A DNA stretch of 64,000 bases from Symbiodinium natans (GCA_905221605.1 CAJNDS010000113.1:1827082-1891081); one strand, 5' to 3'. Shown: positions 54,401 to 61,410, counted from the first letter of the stretch. Notes: generated from the letters alone by a model not told the origin. Numbers and translations are program-made.

Positions 54401-57400
54401 CTACAATATAAAACCCTAAACCCCTTAAAATCCTCAAGCTTCCATACCCCTGTCTTGCCAGAGCACCACCGTCACAGGCGTCATGGACCGGCCGTTCTCT
54501 GCCGAGCCGAAGGCCACGAGTTCCTGGCCCACATGGGCTTCGGGTTTAGGGCCTCAGGGTCTTAAGGTTTAGGGTCTTAGGGTGTTAGGGTCTTCAGGTT
54601 TAGGGCCTCAGGGTCTTAGGGCCTCAGGGTCTTAGGGTCTGGGGTCTTAGGGTGTTAGGGTCTTCAGGTTTAGGGTCTTAGGGTCTTAGGGTCTTAGGGT
54701 CTTAGGGTCTTAGGGTCTTAGGGTCTTAGGGTCTTAGGGTCTTAGGGTCTTAGGGTCTTAGGGTCTTAGGGTCTTCGGGTCTTAGGGTCTTAGGGTCTTA
54801 GGGTCTTAAGGTTTAGGGTCTTCGTGCTTCGGGCTTAGGGTCTTACAGGGTCTTATAGGGTCTTATAGCAGCGGCCCTCCCTACCTTAGTTGTTCAGTAT
54901 CCTGGCCCTCCAAGTTGTGCTTGCTTCGAAGAAAGCCTATGGTACCGAAACCCGAAAAGCCCCGTGAGCCACAGAGCCCTTGAAAACCTTCATCTCTCAG
55001 GCTTCAGGGTTTAGGGTTTAGGGTTTGGGGTTTAGGGTTCAGGGTTTAAGGTTTAGGGTTTAGGGTTAAAGATTTAGGGTCATGTTACTACGAAGCTTCG
55101 GCTTCGTGGAGGTCTTGTGCCCGGGGCTTTCGAAGCCAACGGGTCAGGGTTTCACGAACCTTCGGAGCCGCTACGTTGTATCGCCCTACACCCTAAGGCC
55201 CTAAGTCCTAACAGGGGGTGTAGGGTTTAGGGTTTAGGGCTACCCGAAACCCTAAACCCTAAACCCTAAAACCCTAAACCCTCAAACCCGAAACCGGAAG
55301 GGTTCTTCGGCTTCTTGGCTCCTTGAAGATCAACTTGATCGCGCCATTCGGGTCTCCACTTTCCATCAGCCTCTGCCCCAGGTGGCCGTAGTAGTTGGAG
55401 CAGCCCCACCTGAGGCGAGAACACCCGGGGCCCTAAACAGCAGGGTCTGTTGTTTCAAAGGGATTTTCTAGATATTGCCAGGGGGTACGACTGGCAACAA
55501 TTTTGGCTCCTGCACTCTACCCCTACCACCTATTCAAACTAAACAACCCGAAGCCGCCAAAGGAGAGGCTCACGTTGTGGGTGTAGAGGTTTGGGCTTGA
55601 TGAGATTGGGGGTTTAGGGGTTCGGGCCCCTGGAAAACTGGGAACCATGTACAGAAGCAATTCAACTGCATCGAAAACATTTGAACAGCTAAACAAGTTT
55701 GTTTTTTGAGTTGAACTTTGTAGCTATAGCACCTACTTGCAGACATGCAGCAGGCAGGCACACGCCAGAGACACGGATTCACTGAATATGCCACACAAAT
55801 ACCCAAGAAGAAACAAGCCGTCTTTGTCTGTGCATGCTGGTCGGTTTTAGTTGACACGTATACGAATACATACATAAGAAAGTACTGTTTGAAAGATTAA
55901 AGTTTGCCACCCCGGCAGCTTGTTCAAATAAGGGAACGCTGACCGTACGAGCTTGGAAAGCCGTAAGACCAAGATATCTACCAACGCTGCAAGTCTATGA
56001 GCCCCTTGAGAACTCGAAAGTAAACCCTCTGGGACCTGTAGGTCCGGACTCTCAAAAACAACCTCATCCCCCAAATTGCACTCATCAGAGCAAGAATCCT
56101 GGCAAGAGATTCACAAGTATGCTGGAATCCCTTACTTCCTACGGTGCAACCCAGGTACTGCACTGCCAACACCAGCTGCTGCCCGAGCCCGACTGCGCTG
56201 GGTGCCTCAAGGCGCATCTGGGTCAAGGTTTCAGGGTTTAAGGCTTCAAGGTGTTTGGGTTTGGGAGTTGAGGCCAGGCTGTAGGGTTTTGGGCTCAGGG
56301 TTCAAGGCTTTGCGTGTCTAGGGCTTGTAGCCTGGCCAAACCCAATGCCGTAGGCCCTCCACACTGTTAGAGATCTAACATAAAGACCTTAGCCTGTAAA
56401 GAACATGACTCCCTGGCACCCTTCTGATGTAGGGCTTGGCATGGTTTGGCAATTTTGGGGTGGTTGCGTAGAACCTCTCGACCCGGAACCCCAGACGCAA
56501 AGCCTCTGCTGACCCCCTGTGGCAGCCTCAAGGTCGCGCGACGGGCCCGTCGGCGCAGAGCTGGCGTTGCCCAGCACGGCTTGAAGCACCACCTGGCGAA
56601 ATGGGGGGAAGGGGGGGGGGGGGGGGGGGGGGGGTGCTTGAAGTTTTCCGTTTTTGGGGGGGGGGGGGGGGGGGGGGTCGAGGGCCTAGAGGTTGGGTAA
56701 CCTACAAACAAAGGTGGCCTTCCACTAAGCCGTAAGTGAACTTCACAGCCTGAGTTCAGAGGGCCACCAGACGCACACCTGTAAGGTCCTTGCTGTGAAA
56801 GCCTTTTTGGGGATTTAGGGTTTAGAGTCTAGAGGGTTTAGGGTTTAGGGTTTTTAGGTTTTAGGGTTCCCTAGGCCCTTCCAAGTCAAGAGGTGAGCAG
56901 AGCACCTCTTCGAAGCGGTCGTTGATGGAGTAGATCACCACCATGTCGCTCTGGACGATGGCTTCCTCAGGCGGTTTAGGGTTTAGGTTAAGGGTTATAT
57001 AGGGCCCTGAACCATAGTCCCGAACCCTCAACCCCACATCTCAGCAGCCAACATAGCAGCTCCGTGAAACCAAACCCCCGGCCTCCAAAAATCCCGTCGG
57101 GAGCCTAAACTTGAGGGACTTTACAAACTCCAAAAGCTCAACCTACTTCCTGAACCTCCCTACCTTTACCTTATCGCGAAAAGTGTGGAGCCCGAGCTGC
57201 GAAGTGTTCGATGTCTTGCGATGTCAAGGTGTCCTGGGGCATGAACTCCTTTACCGCAGATTGCCTTGGTGAAACACCAGAAGCGATCGGGCTTGGGAGG
57301 GCGGAGGGGGAGGGGGGGAGGGGGAGGGGGGGGCGGGGGGGGTAGGGGGGGAGGGGGAGGGGGGGGGGGGGAGAGGGAGGGGGACGGGGGGGGGGGAGGG

Positions 57401-60400
57401 GGCGGGGGGAGGTGCTTGGGCGATTACAAGTCTGACTGTAGTTTCGAAGTCGAAAGACCCAATGTTGCCAATTTGGGAACCCAAAAAAGCCTGGAAAGCC
57501 CACAAGGCCTGTACAGCCGATACAGAACCTCTAGAACCTCTGGATTCTAAACCCTATCAAGGCCCTAATGGAGTGCTGACCTTCAGTCGAAGGGGTACCT
57601 TGAGAAACCAAAACCTTACGATACTTCGGCAAACATACAAGAAATTGGGTCTTCCAAGCCTGCAATGCAAGCTCGAAGCTCGGTCATTAGGGGTGCTCCC
57701 GCCGCGTGGCCACTGTGTCCCGCACAAACATGATGCATCAACACTTAGTGTTTCCGAGAACTTCTGGATCGTTTCCCTTCCGGATGTCGCCACATTGAAA
57801 TCTACACAAACGGGCAACAGAGAGACGAAGGGAAGTAGCAATAACATGGATCCGGCTGCTCATCCTGAAAAAGCTTTGAAAGGGTGGTCCATCGGCAGGA
57901 GGCTGGGCCCCGAGGCTGAATCAGAGATTGGCACCTTGGGGGGAAAATCGTCTTCACTAGGAAGCGACCATACACCCGGAAAAACAAACACAGCCGGGTA
58001 TTCGTCATCCACCTTACAGTAAGGCCCTCAACCCTAAAACCTATACCCTATACCCTAAACCCTAAACCCCAAACCCTAAACCCTAAACCTCAGGGCCAAG
58101 CTGCAGTGTTTCCTTGAAGCGGCTCCTCGGGTCCCCCTCGCCATCCTCCTCGTCGTTCCTAGGTTGGACCCAGAAACCATCCGAACACATCACGAAAAGG
58201 GCTTAGGGTTTAGGATTTAGGGTTTAGGGTTTTTCTCTCAAAACCCTAGTAGAGCCCTTATATACCGAAGTAGCCCCAAAATGACCCCCAAAGAACCATT
58301 AAGGTCCATTATAAGGGTCCCTCCTTTAGTCCCTTAACCTACATATCTCAGACAAAAACACTTAAGATATCCAAAGAAAGAGTACCTAATGGTAACTTAG
58401 GGACTCCTGAGAGGGCTCTAAGACCCGGCAGATGACGTCGGCAAGGCGACCAGTTCCACGGCACACCACAAGAGGACAGCCGGTCTGAATGGCCTGCGCC
58501 AGTGGCTTTTAAGGCTCTTGCCCTTACAACCGTTTTCGTCCCTAAAACATTCCGGAATAAGCAACAGATCCTGAACTAAGCACTACAATATAAACATCCC
58601 TACATATGGCGTGCTTGCGAAAATAGGGGACCCCCAAAATAGGCCCCCACATAGTAGGAAAAAGGTACCCCCAATATCGTAAACACCCATATCCCCAATC
58701 ACCTTACAAGTCTCTGGATTGTCCCCTTGGCCTGGACCAAAGACTCAAGCGAGATCTTGCCGCCATTCCTTCGCCAATAACCAAGTCTAGGGTTCTTAGG
58801 AATCTTCGGGTTTTTGGGGTTCTTGGGATTCGTAGGGTTTTTGGGGTTCTTAGAATTCTTAGGGTTCTTAGAAGCTAAAGCAGGGAAGCGAGGAGTCCGC
58901 CGGGGAAATTCTAGCAGTTGAAAAGTCGACTGAATGAAGTCGAAGATTCAGGAGGATCATCACGCGTGGCACGCGGACCTTCAGTCCCATGGCCTCCTCA
59001 CCTAGGTTGCCCACTTACGTACCCGTGAACAAAAAAAATCACCTTTTCTGAAGGAAGCACCATGCGTCAGCCGTGCAAGAAAAAAGGGGTGATGTGTAGG
59101 ACCACACTATACCGAGGAATCCCAGTCGCAGTCGCCCTTGGCCACGAGGTCCTCGAAGCGCGTCCGGAAGGAGATCTCGGTCCCGAAAGCCTGGCTTCCC
59201 ACCTTGCCGTTGTCGCAGATGATGAAGTGCGAGTGGTTCTCCTGGAGCGCCGCCAGGGGCTTGTCGTCGACTTCGGCGGTCCCTTCCGCCTCTGCAGCAT
59301 CCATCTTCCTGGAGTCTGTTGGGGGAGTCTGGCTTTTAAGGACCTTAAGGCATGAAAGCTTATGGAATACAAGCCTTATACATACATTCTACATGAGCCC
59401 ATATACGACCCTAAACCCCATCATGCTCGAGGTCCAAGCAGCTTGGGGTTGGCTGGGCAACTCTCCTCGAACGCAGCCTCCGAGCAGATCAGGTCGCGCC
59501 AACCTCGTTTCAGCGCGCCATAGGGAGTTATACCTTGGTAGCCCAGCAACCATAATATAATAAGGGCACCCTCTTTTGGGGTTGGTTTTACTAAAAAAGG
59601 GAACCCAGAACCAAAAAGAAATGAAAAAGGGTACCACTGGGCTACCAAGATACCCAGACATGGCACCTGCCGTTCCTTGTCATGCTTCCGCATGGCCTTG
59701 CCGACGATCTCCATGACCCCGCTGGCTGTTCCACCTGGGGTTCAACTCTTTTTTTCCGGGGCTTAGGGTTGACCTGTTTTGGGGTATATTACTTAAGGGA
59801 TGTTCCCCCTTATACTCACAGTCCTTAATCGGCATGATAGTAGGGGGTATTAGAATCCCTACCAAGGACTGTTAGTATTAGAATAAGGGGGGAACATCCC
59901 AAGTTTTGGGGGATGTGAATATTAAAGAGGCCAGATTAATGCATACCTAGCATGCAGCTGCTGCCTGTGATCACCCAGGCAGAGGTTCGCGTCGCCGCCT
60001 CCACCAGCCCCTTTGAGAACCCCTCAATGTCAAACTGGTTCCTTAGGTTGCTCTTCTCGCTTTCACAGCTGCTAGGGCGTGGCGTGCCAAAAGACCTTCG
60101 GAAGAAGGAGAAGCTTAACCAAACCCGCTGGAATCCCTAAGCCCTCAAAGCCTCGAAACGCTGAAAAACCGACTAAACAAACACTTTAACAATAATCACT
60201 GGTACTGCTGATAGCACCCTTTTACAAGCCCCTCGAAACTCCAAACGCGACCCGGAGTCGGGGGCAGAACCATGTTGCCCGCCCCGCCCATGATCGACAG
60301 AATGAGGTTCGGGCTGCGCAAGCCCCAGGGCTCCTGGGTGGGTTGACTCAGAGGGTGTTGCAGGGCGAGTCTATAGGGTCTATAGGGTTTAGGGGGGAAA

Positions 60401-61410
60401 CCGGAGGAGAAGGGTAAACTTACCCAACTAACTTTAGGCACGTTGTTAAGTGATATAGGGTGGCAGGGCTTGTGAATTCTGAGGTAGAGCACAGGGATAC
60501 TTGAAGCCCTTCCCGCCAAAAAACAAATCCTACCCTATAACATCTGCAACCCCTAAGATCTACACACCAACTACATGCAGTGTACCCCAAGACCCGAGAC
60601 CCCAAACCACCTTGCAGTTGCTCAAACCCCCTACAGCCACCTTTGGCCTTAAAGTCATTCCAAACCTTGAACACTCAGCCACCCCCCATGGCTGTGACTG
60701 AAGTCGAACTCCTTTGCAGCAACCCATATTATGGGCCCTTGGTGGTACCCGGTACCGACACGATAAGGGATAGACTATGCTAGAGACCCCGAACTTTAGC
60801 TGCTCGTGAAACTCTTTAGAAATTGTATTTCTGGCCCCTGCGGAACAAACCCCAAAATAGTTCAAACCACGGCGGCGCCTTGAGAGCGATGGACTTCAGA
60901 AGGTCCTCCGGATCAGCCGTGTGGGAGATCAAGCAGTACCTGGGTGGAGTCGGGGGGGGGGAGGGGGGGAGGGTTAGGGTTTTGGTACATGGGTCTTGGG
61001 TTCAGGGCAGAGGGCCCAAGGGATTGGGGGAATTCTGGGCTTGTGGCTGGAGGGCTTCGGGATATCTGAAGTTGGGCCCCAGCGTTTTCAGGGTCCTGCT
61101 TGAGAAGGCGATCCTACAAAAACGCGGCTATGGCTTGCGTAACGTTAAGGAGCTCATGGCTTACAGGTCTTAGGTGGCTTAGGTGACCAGCGTCGTCGCA
61201 GCGTCGTAGTACAAAACACTTTAACGTTTCCCTGCTGACCTACTGGACTACCAAGAGAAAAAGTTCATTTTGTATGCAGGGCTTATAGGCTTTGAGGACC
61301 CGAAGCCCCACACCCGAAACCCTAAACCCCCAACACGCCAGCCCAGATGCTGGGAGGTGCGGGTGTCGAAGGAGAGCTCTGCCAAGCCATGCCGGCTGCG
61401 TCCTGGTGGC
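44502..61410 (-). CDS. TRPM-like cation channel gene, about 32 exons
   Basis: Predicted plasma- or organelle-membrane cation channel of the TRP melastatin type. In sense order the exons give the SLOG-type N-terminal region (SIMGGAGN, KGLVEAA, AWVITGGTASGVM, NHSHFIICDNG, PLVVCRGTGRLADV), the helical melastatin region (RFERLAILVLEDL, NRNCFKLAHELGCKTFVS), pre-S1 (EPWQFFSIPYVQ), six or so membrane helices, the pore/S6 exon (SGFGEHYYLG, YILALVCNVLLVNLL) and the TRP helix (WAFSRIEALHEF then LPPPL). Two long runs of junctions keep frame without exception (exons 7-12 and 23-29), and exons 15-21 likewise. Donors are mostly telomere-like GTTTAGGG or its variants; at least one intron is GC-AG. The 5' end lies beyond 61.4 kb. 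The stop at 44502 is the best end seen, but coiled-coil exons at 43.7 kb could be its tail. Exons 13, 14, 22 and 30 have unresolved neighbours. Confidence 0.85.
44626..44718. mobile_element. Small inverted-repeat element family C, copy 2
   Basis: TACTCCCCTTAGAACCTTAA to TTCCCAAGGGGGATATA; about 80% similar to 10152-10247. Confidence 0.75.
45382..45431. repeat. TA microsatellite
   Basis: About 25 TA units. Confidence 0.95.
45583..45693. repeat. TTTAGGG array
   Basis: Near-perfect tandem units with a few GTGTAGGG variants. Confidence 0.9.
45930..46046 (-). CDS. TRPM-like exon 31, TRP helix
   Basis: KNQAMSQTSWAFSRIEALHEF followed by DDESTLPPPLNLLNLLL. The W-x-x-R...E helix and LPPPL after S6 are diagnostic of TRP channels. 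Donor CTCAG/GTTGAAGG. Confidence 0.8.
46114..46198. mobile_element. Foldback MITE family A, copy 7, in a TRPM-like intron
   Basis: GGGATGTTCCTCTTTGTAG to TTAGGGGGAACATCCCAA; the right arm is shortened. Confidence 0.8.
46512..46615 (-). CDS. TRPM-like exon 30, pore and S6
   Basis: ESFAASGFGEHYYLG (pore helix and filter-like GFGE) leads into TATVLVYILALVCNVLL (S6). Acceptor AAACCCTAG; donor CTGCTG/GTGAAC, after which the open frame would read VNLL. The next exon with the rest of the conserved S6 end was not found. Confidence 0.75.
46966..47067 (-). CDS. TRPM-like exon 29, S5
   Basis: DALKFFILVVIFCCAFSCAI, then TPILFTQIEERDNQ. Thirty-four codons, phase 0; acceptor GATGTCCAG; the only donor seen is a GC type (CAG/GCCCGG). 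Confidence 0.75.
47133..47227. mobile_element. Foldback MITE family A, copy 8, in a TRPM-like intron
   Basis: GGGACGTTCCCCCTTATACTA to TAGCATAGGGGGGAACATCCC. Near-perfect palindrome in the intron between exons 28 and 29. Confidence 0.9.
47407..47482 (-). CDS. TRPM-like exon 28, S4 / S4-S5 linker
   Basis: VLQVLQQSEYFGTLLITIF then GMAKAA. Acceptor TGGCTCAG, donor GCAGCA/GTTGAGGG, a variant telomere-like unit. Phase fits both neighbours. Confidence 0.8.
47500..47598. repeat. TTGAGGG variant array
   Basis: Tandem GGGTTGA units grading into TTTAGGG. Confidence 0.9.
48108..48213. repeat. CCCTAAA / CCCCAAA array
   Basis: Alternating CCCTAAA and CCCCAAA units ending at the donor of the next exon in - sense. 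Confidence 0.9.
48214..48293 (-). CDS. TRPM-like exon 27, membrane helix
   Basis: VLLSALVLGLFLSDQSREMN then KPAAGL. Acceptor CCCACAAG, donor CTAGG/GTTTGGGG. Confidence 0.8.
48408..48439. repeat. Poly-G tract
   Basis: Run of about 30 G. Confidence 0.95.
48558..48633 (-). CDS. TRPM-like exon 26, start of S3 region
   Basis: FYTYIHDFWNILDTLHITAH then PAIEM. The xxWNILDxL motif is typical of TRP S2-S3. Acceptor TGCTTCCAG, donor GAAATG/GTTTTC. Confidence 0.8.
49499..49600. mobile_element. Foldback MITE family A, copy 9, in a TRPM-like intron
   Basis: TTGGGAGGTTCCCCGTTATA to AAAGGGGGAACATCCCAA. Flanks TGTGTGGA (49491-49498) and GGTGTGGA (49601-49608) differ at one base, supporting an 8-bp target duplication. 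Confidence 0.9.
49828..49870 (-). CDS. TRPM-like exon 25
   Basis: Short exon FDSWRQMGPWALG with 2-nt ends; it repairs phase exactly between exons 24 and 26. Donor GGAGC/GTTTAGTG. Confidence 0.7.
50180..50237 (-). CDS. TRPM-like exon 24, membrane helix
   Basis: VLLFFWGLGFGLVERLGSG between acceptor AACCTCCGAG and donor GGAA/GTTTTGG. Confidence 0.7.
50674..50766. mobile_element. Foldback repeat family D, best copy
   Basis: GTTTACGATATTCGGGGTACC at the left is mirrored by GGGGTCCCCTATTTTTCGTA and AACC at the right. Confidence 0.6.
50890..50994 (-). CDS. TRPM-like exon 23, S1
   Basis: Thirty-five codons: IQAWTHGIARCLFVALYSYA then VFYRLLAVGGICFAE. Acceptor TCCTGCAAG, donor GCAGAG/GTTGGG; phase 0 both ends. 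Confidence 0.8.
51368..51481. repeat. CCCTAAA array, supplies donor of exon 22
   Basis: About 16 near-perfect units. Confidence 0.95.
51482..51591 (-). CDS. TRPM-like exon 22, pre-S1
   Basis: WASKDSKEFKICNFEPWQFF then SIPYVQARAKHALQCL. The FxxxPxxx(R/K) pre-S1 segment is typical of TRPM. Donor TTAGG/GTTTAGGG inside the array at 51368-51481. Confidence 0.8.
51606..51745. repeat. TAGA/TATC microsatellite
   Basis: Imperfect TAGATAGA, TATATATA and TATCTATC runs. Confidence 0.85.
51788..51900 (-). CDS. TRPM-like exon 21
   Basis: YWMTPVPFHIHFRQGQLDAK then LFSWRSLLRLGSDSSRP. Acceptor TTCAGCCCAG; phase fits exon 20. Confidence 0.75.
52003..52026. repeat. Poly-G tract
   Basis: Run of about 22 G. 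Confidence 0.95.
52159..52271 (-). CDS. TRPM-like exon 20, melastatin homology region
   Basis: ESVRWQGNRNCFKLAHELGC then KTFVSKTTYRRAVDLLL. W...CLKLA...FVS.T..Q is characteristic of TRPM proteins. Acceptor CCTTGTCAG. Confidence 0.85.
52414..52533 (-). CDS. TRPM-like exon 19, melastatin homology region
   Basis: Forty codons: GALFLPGEDGLAKKELEDSA then DRFERLAILVLEDLAQSG. The FExLAxxVLexx helix matches TRPM. Donor taken at AAAGGG/GTCGAG for phase; an alternative is GGA/GTAGGG 20 bases on. A + strand ORF over the same DNA is a shadow. Confidence 0.8.
52939..52998. mobile_element. Family B fragment, copy 3
   Basis: GGTTGGTTACTGTATAAGGG and GGGTACCACGGGGCTGCC match one half of the element at 59534; left terminus absent. 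Confidence 0.55.
53090..53184 (-). CDS. TRPM-like exon 18
   Basis: QDPVHAALVAASACRETAER then RHGSASYQDAI. Acceptor CCTGTTGAG, donor GCTATT/GTGTAGGG. Phase fits exons 17 and 19. Confidence 0.75.
53202..53316. repeat. TTTAGGG array
   Basis: About 16 units, one TTTCGGG variant. Confidence 0.95.
53416..53496 (-). CDS. TRPM-like exon 17
   Basis: LLVWSIEQEAPSSVLEIIWS then YMEDTS. Acceptor TCCCTGGAG, donor CAGCA/GTTGACC. Confidence 0.7.
53716..53795 (-). CDS. TRPM-like exon 16
   Basis: FVVNRDTLDVAINWSHVAQD then SWRSLE. Acceptor ACAGCTAG; a GC donor GAAG/GCGTGG gives the right phase. Confidence 0.7.
53894..54027 (-). CDS. TRPM-like exon 15
   Basis: VRENSGMLVAWLLQNYLKQM then DQFLGKLCSYPISEPADM. 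Acceptor CCTGGTCAG, donor GCTGCAG/GTCCAGG. A 183-codon + ORF over this region is a shadow. Confidence 0.65.
54448..54523 (-). CDS. TRPM-like exon 14
   Basis: ELVAFGSAENGRSMTPVTVV then LWQDR. Acceptor GTGGGCCAG, donor ACAGGG/GTATGG. Phase to exon 13 fits; to exon 15 unresolved. Confidence 0.6.
54541..54865. repeat. TCTTAGGG satellite
   Basis: About 30 copies of an 8-bp TCTTAGGG unit, a telomere-like variant that has amplified locally. Confidence 0.95.
55009..55080. repeat. TTTAGGG array
   Basis: About ten units with TTTGGGG, TTCAGGG and TTAAAGG variants. Confidence 0.85.
55295..55409 (-). CDS. TRPM-like exon 13
   Basis: WGCSNYYGHLGQRLMESGDP then NGAIKLIFKEPRSRRTLP. Acceptor TCGCCTCAG, donor TTCCG/GTTTCGGG. 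Confidence 0.65.
56490..56592 (-). CDS. TRPM-like exon 12
   Basis: VVLQAVLGNASSAPTGPSRD then LEAATGGQQRLCVW. Resembles the aILxALLxx segment after the SLOG region of TRPM. Acceptor TTTCGCCAG, donor TGGG/GTTCCGGG. Confidence 0.65.
56607..56678. repeat. Two poly-G tracts
   Basis: Runs of about 25 G and 22 G separated by about 20 bp. Confidence 0.95.
56906..56965 (-). CDS. TRPM-like exon 11
   Basis: Twenty codons EAIVQSDMVVIYSINDRFEE, phase 0. Acceptor CCGCCTGAG, donor GAAGAG/GTGCTC. Confidence 0.7.
57300..57416. repeat. G-rich low-complexity tract
   Basis: GGGGGAGGGGGGCGGGG-type sequence over about 115 bp. Confidence 0.95.
58089..58148 (-). CDS. TRPM-like exon 10
   Basis: EDGEGDPRSRFKETLQLGPE, phase 0. 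Donor CCTGAG/GTTTAGGG. An acceptor at CCAACCTAG would lengthen it by 10 nt but break phase. Confidence 0.7.
58425..58493 (-). CDS. TRPM-like exon 9, SLOG nucleotide-binding-like loop
   Basis: AIQTGCPLVVCRGTGRLADV then ICR, phase 0. PxVVxxGxGRxADx is the hallmark of the TRPM SLOG region. Acceptor TGGCGCAG, donor TGCCGG/GTCTTAG. Confidence 0.85.
58613..58684. mobile_element. Foldback repeat family D copy
   Basis: TTGCGAAAATAGGGGACCCC at the left and GGTACCCCCAATATCGTAAA at the right; in a TRPM-like intron. Confidence 0.55.
58708..58755 (-). CDS. TRPM-like exon 8
   Basis: Sixteen codons ISLESLVQAKGTIQRL, phase 0. Acceptor GGCGGCAAG, donor AGACTT/GTAAGG. Fits the xxxxGGxxTLxxV...L stretch before the GTGR loop. 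Confidence 0.7.
59113..59308 (-). CDS. TRPM-like exon 7, SLOG region
   Basis: After an acidic stretch the exon gives LQENHSHFIICDNGKVGSQA then FGTEISFRTRFEDLVAKG. This matches the TRPM motif nHxHFxLVDxGxxgxxGxEixxRxxle. Acceptor GACTCCAG, donor TCCTCG/GTATAG. Confidence 0.85.
59424..59533 (-). CDS. TRPM-like exon 6, SLOG region; 3' end unresolved
   Basis: Joined to exon 5 it gives CLGITPYGALKRGWRDLICS, matching the TRPM IGIAPWG motif. The frame then reads EAAFEESCPANPK and meets TGA at 59421, eight bases before a GTTTAGGG donor. Either a GC donor is used earlier or the stop is real or recoded. Confidence 0.75.
59534..59653 (-). mobile_element. Family B introner, copy 1: exactly one intron
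   Basis: A 116-bp element with termini CTTGGTAGCCCAG / CTGGGCTACCAAG plus one copy of its 4-bp target duplication. In sense exon 5 ends CTGG, then GTAT (duplication, giving the GT donor), the element, its terminal CCAAG (AG acceptor), then GTAT again as exon 6 sequence. Removing the 120 bp restores GGT ATA ACT CCC, in frame with conserved TRPM sequence on both sides. Confidence 0.88.
59654..59734 (-). CDS. TRPM-like exon 5, SLOG region
   Basis: GTASGVMEIVGKAMRKHDKE then RQVPCL. Continues exon 4 to make AWVITGGTASGVM, the TRPM Gxx(G/A)Vmk motif. Acceptor GAACCCCAG. Confidence 0.88.
59797..59902. mobile_element. Foldback MITE family A, copy 10, in a TRPM-like intron
   Basis: GGGATGTTCCCCCTTATACTC to AAGGGGGGAACATCCCAA. 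Contains a small extra TTAGAATA in the right arm. Confidence 0.9.
59965..60068 (-). CDS. TRPM-like exon 4, SLOG region
   Basis: NLRNQFDIEGFSKGLVEAAT then RTSAWVIT. Matches the TRPM f.kGLvkaa..t.aWiitGG segment. Acceptor GCCCTAGCAG. The frame and the family motif both require a GC donor, ACAG/GCAGCA. Confidence 0.88.
60252..60333 (-). CDS. TRPM-like exon 3, SLOG region start
   Basis: EPWGLRSPNLILSIMGGAGN then MVLPPTP. Matches W.lp.PxLiiSvxGGa.nf of TRPM. Acceptor CCCACCCAG; donor GG/GTCGCG or a later GTTTGG. Confidence 0.85.
60868..60939 (-). CDS. TRPM-like exon 2
   Basis: YCLISHTADPEDLLKSIALK then APP. Matches the YxRlSxDTxPexLxxLL segment before the SLOG core. Acceptor TCCACCCAG, donor CCGTG/GTTTGAAC. 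Confidence 0.7.
61328..61410 (-). CDS. TRPM-like exon 1 seen (5' end outside recognised region)
   Basis: RHGLAELSFDTRTSQHLGWR between acceptor TTCCTCACAG and donor TTGGG/GTTTAGG-type site. Position and G.axlxF pattern suit the start of the TRPM N-terminus, but this is the weakest channel exon. Confidence 0.5.

Noticed and set aside
57174-57265. Possible - strand terminal exon (KEFMPQDTLTSQDIEHF)
   Set aside because: It sits between phased channel exons 10 and 11 and ends in a stop, so it cannot be part of that gene; no independent support.
57462-58022. 186-codon + strand ORF
   Set aside because: Length is near what chance allows in this window, no family seen, and it lies within an intron of the - strand channel gene.
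4738-59902. CRISPR-like or tandem regulatory repeats
   Set aside because: The repeated palindromes are dispersed, not regularly spaced, and have transposon-like boundaries.
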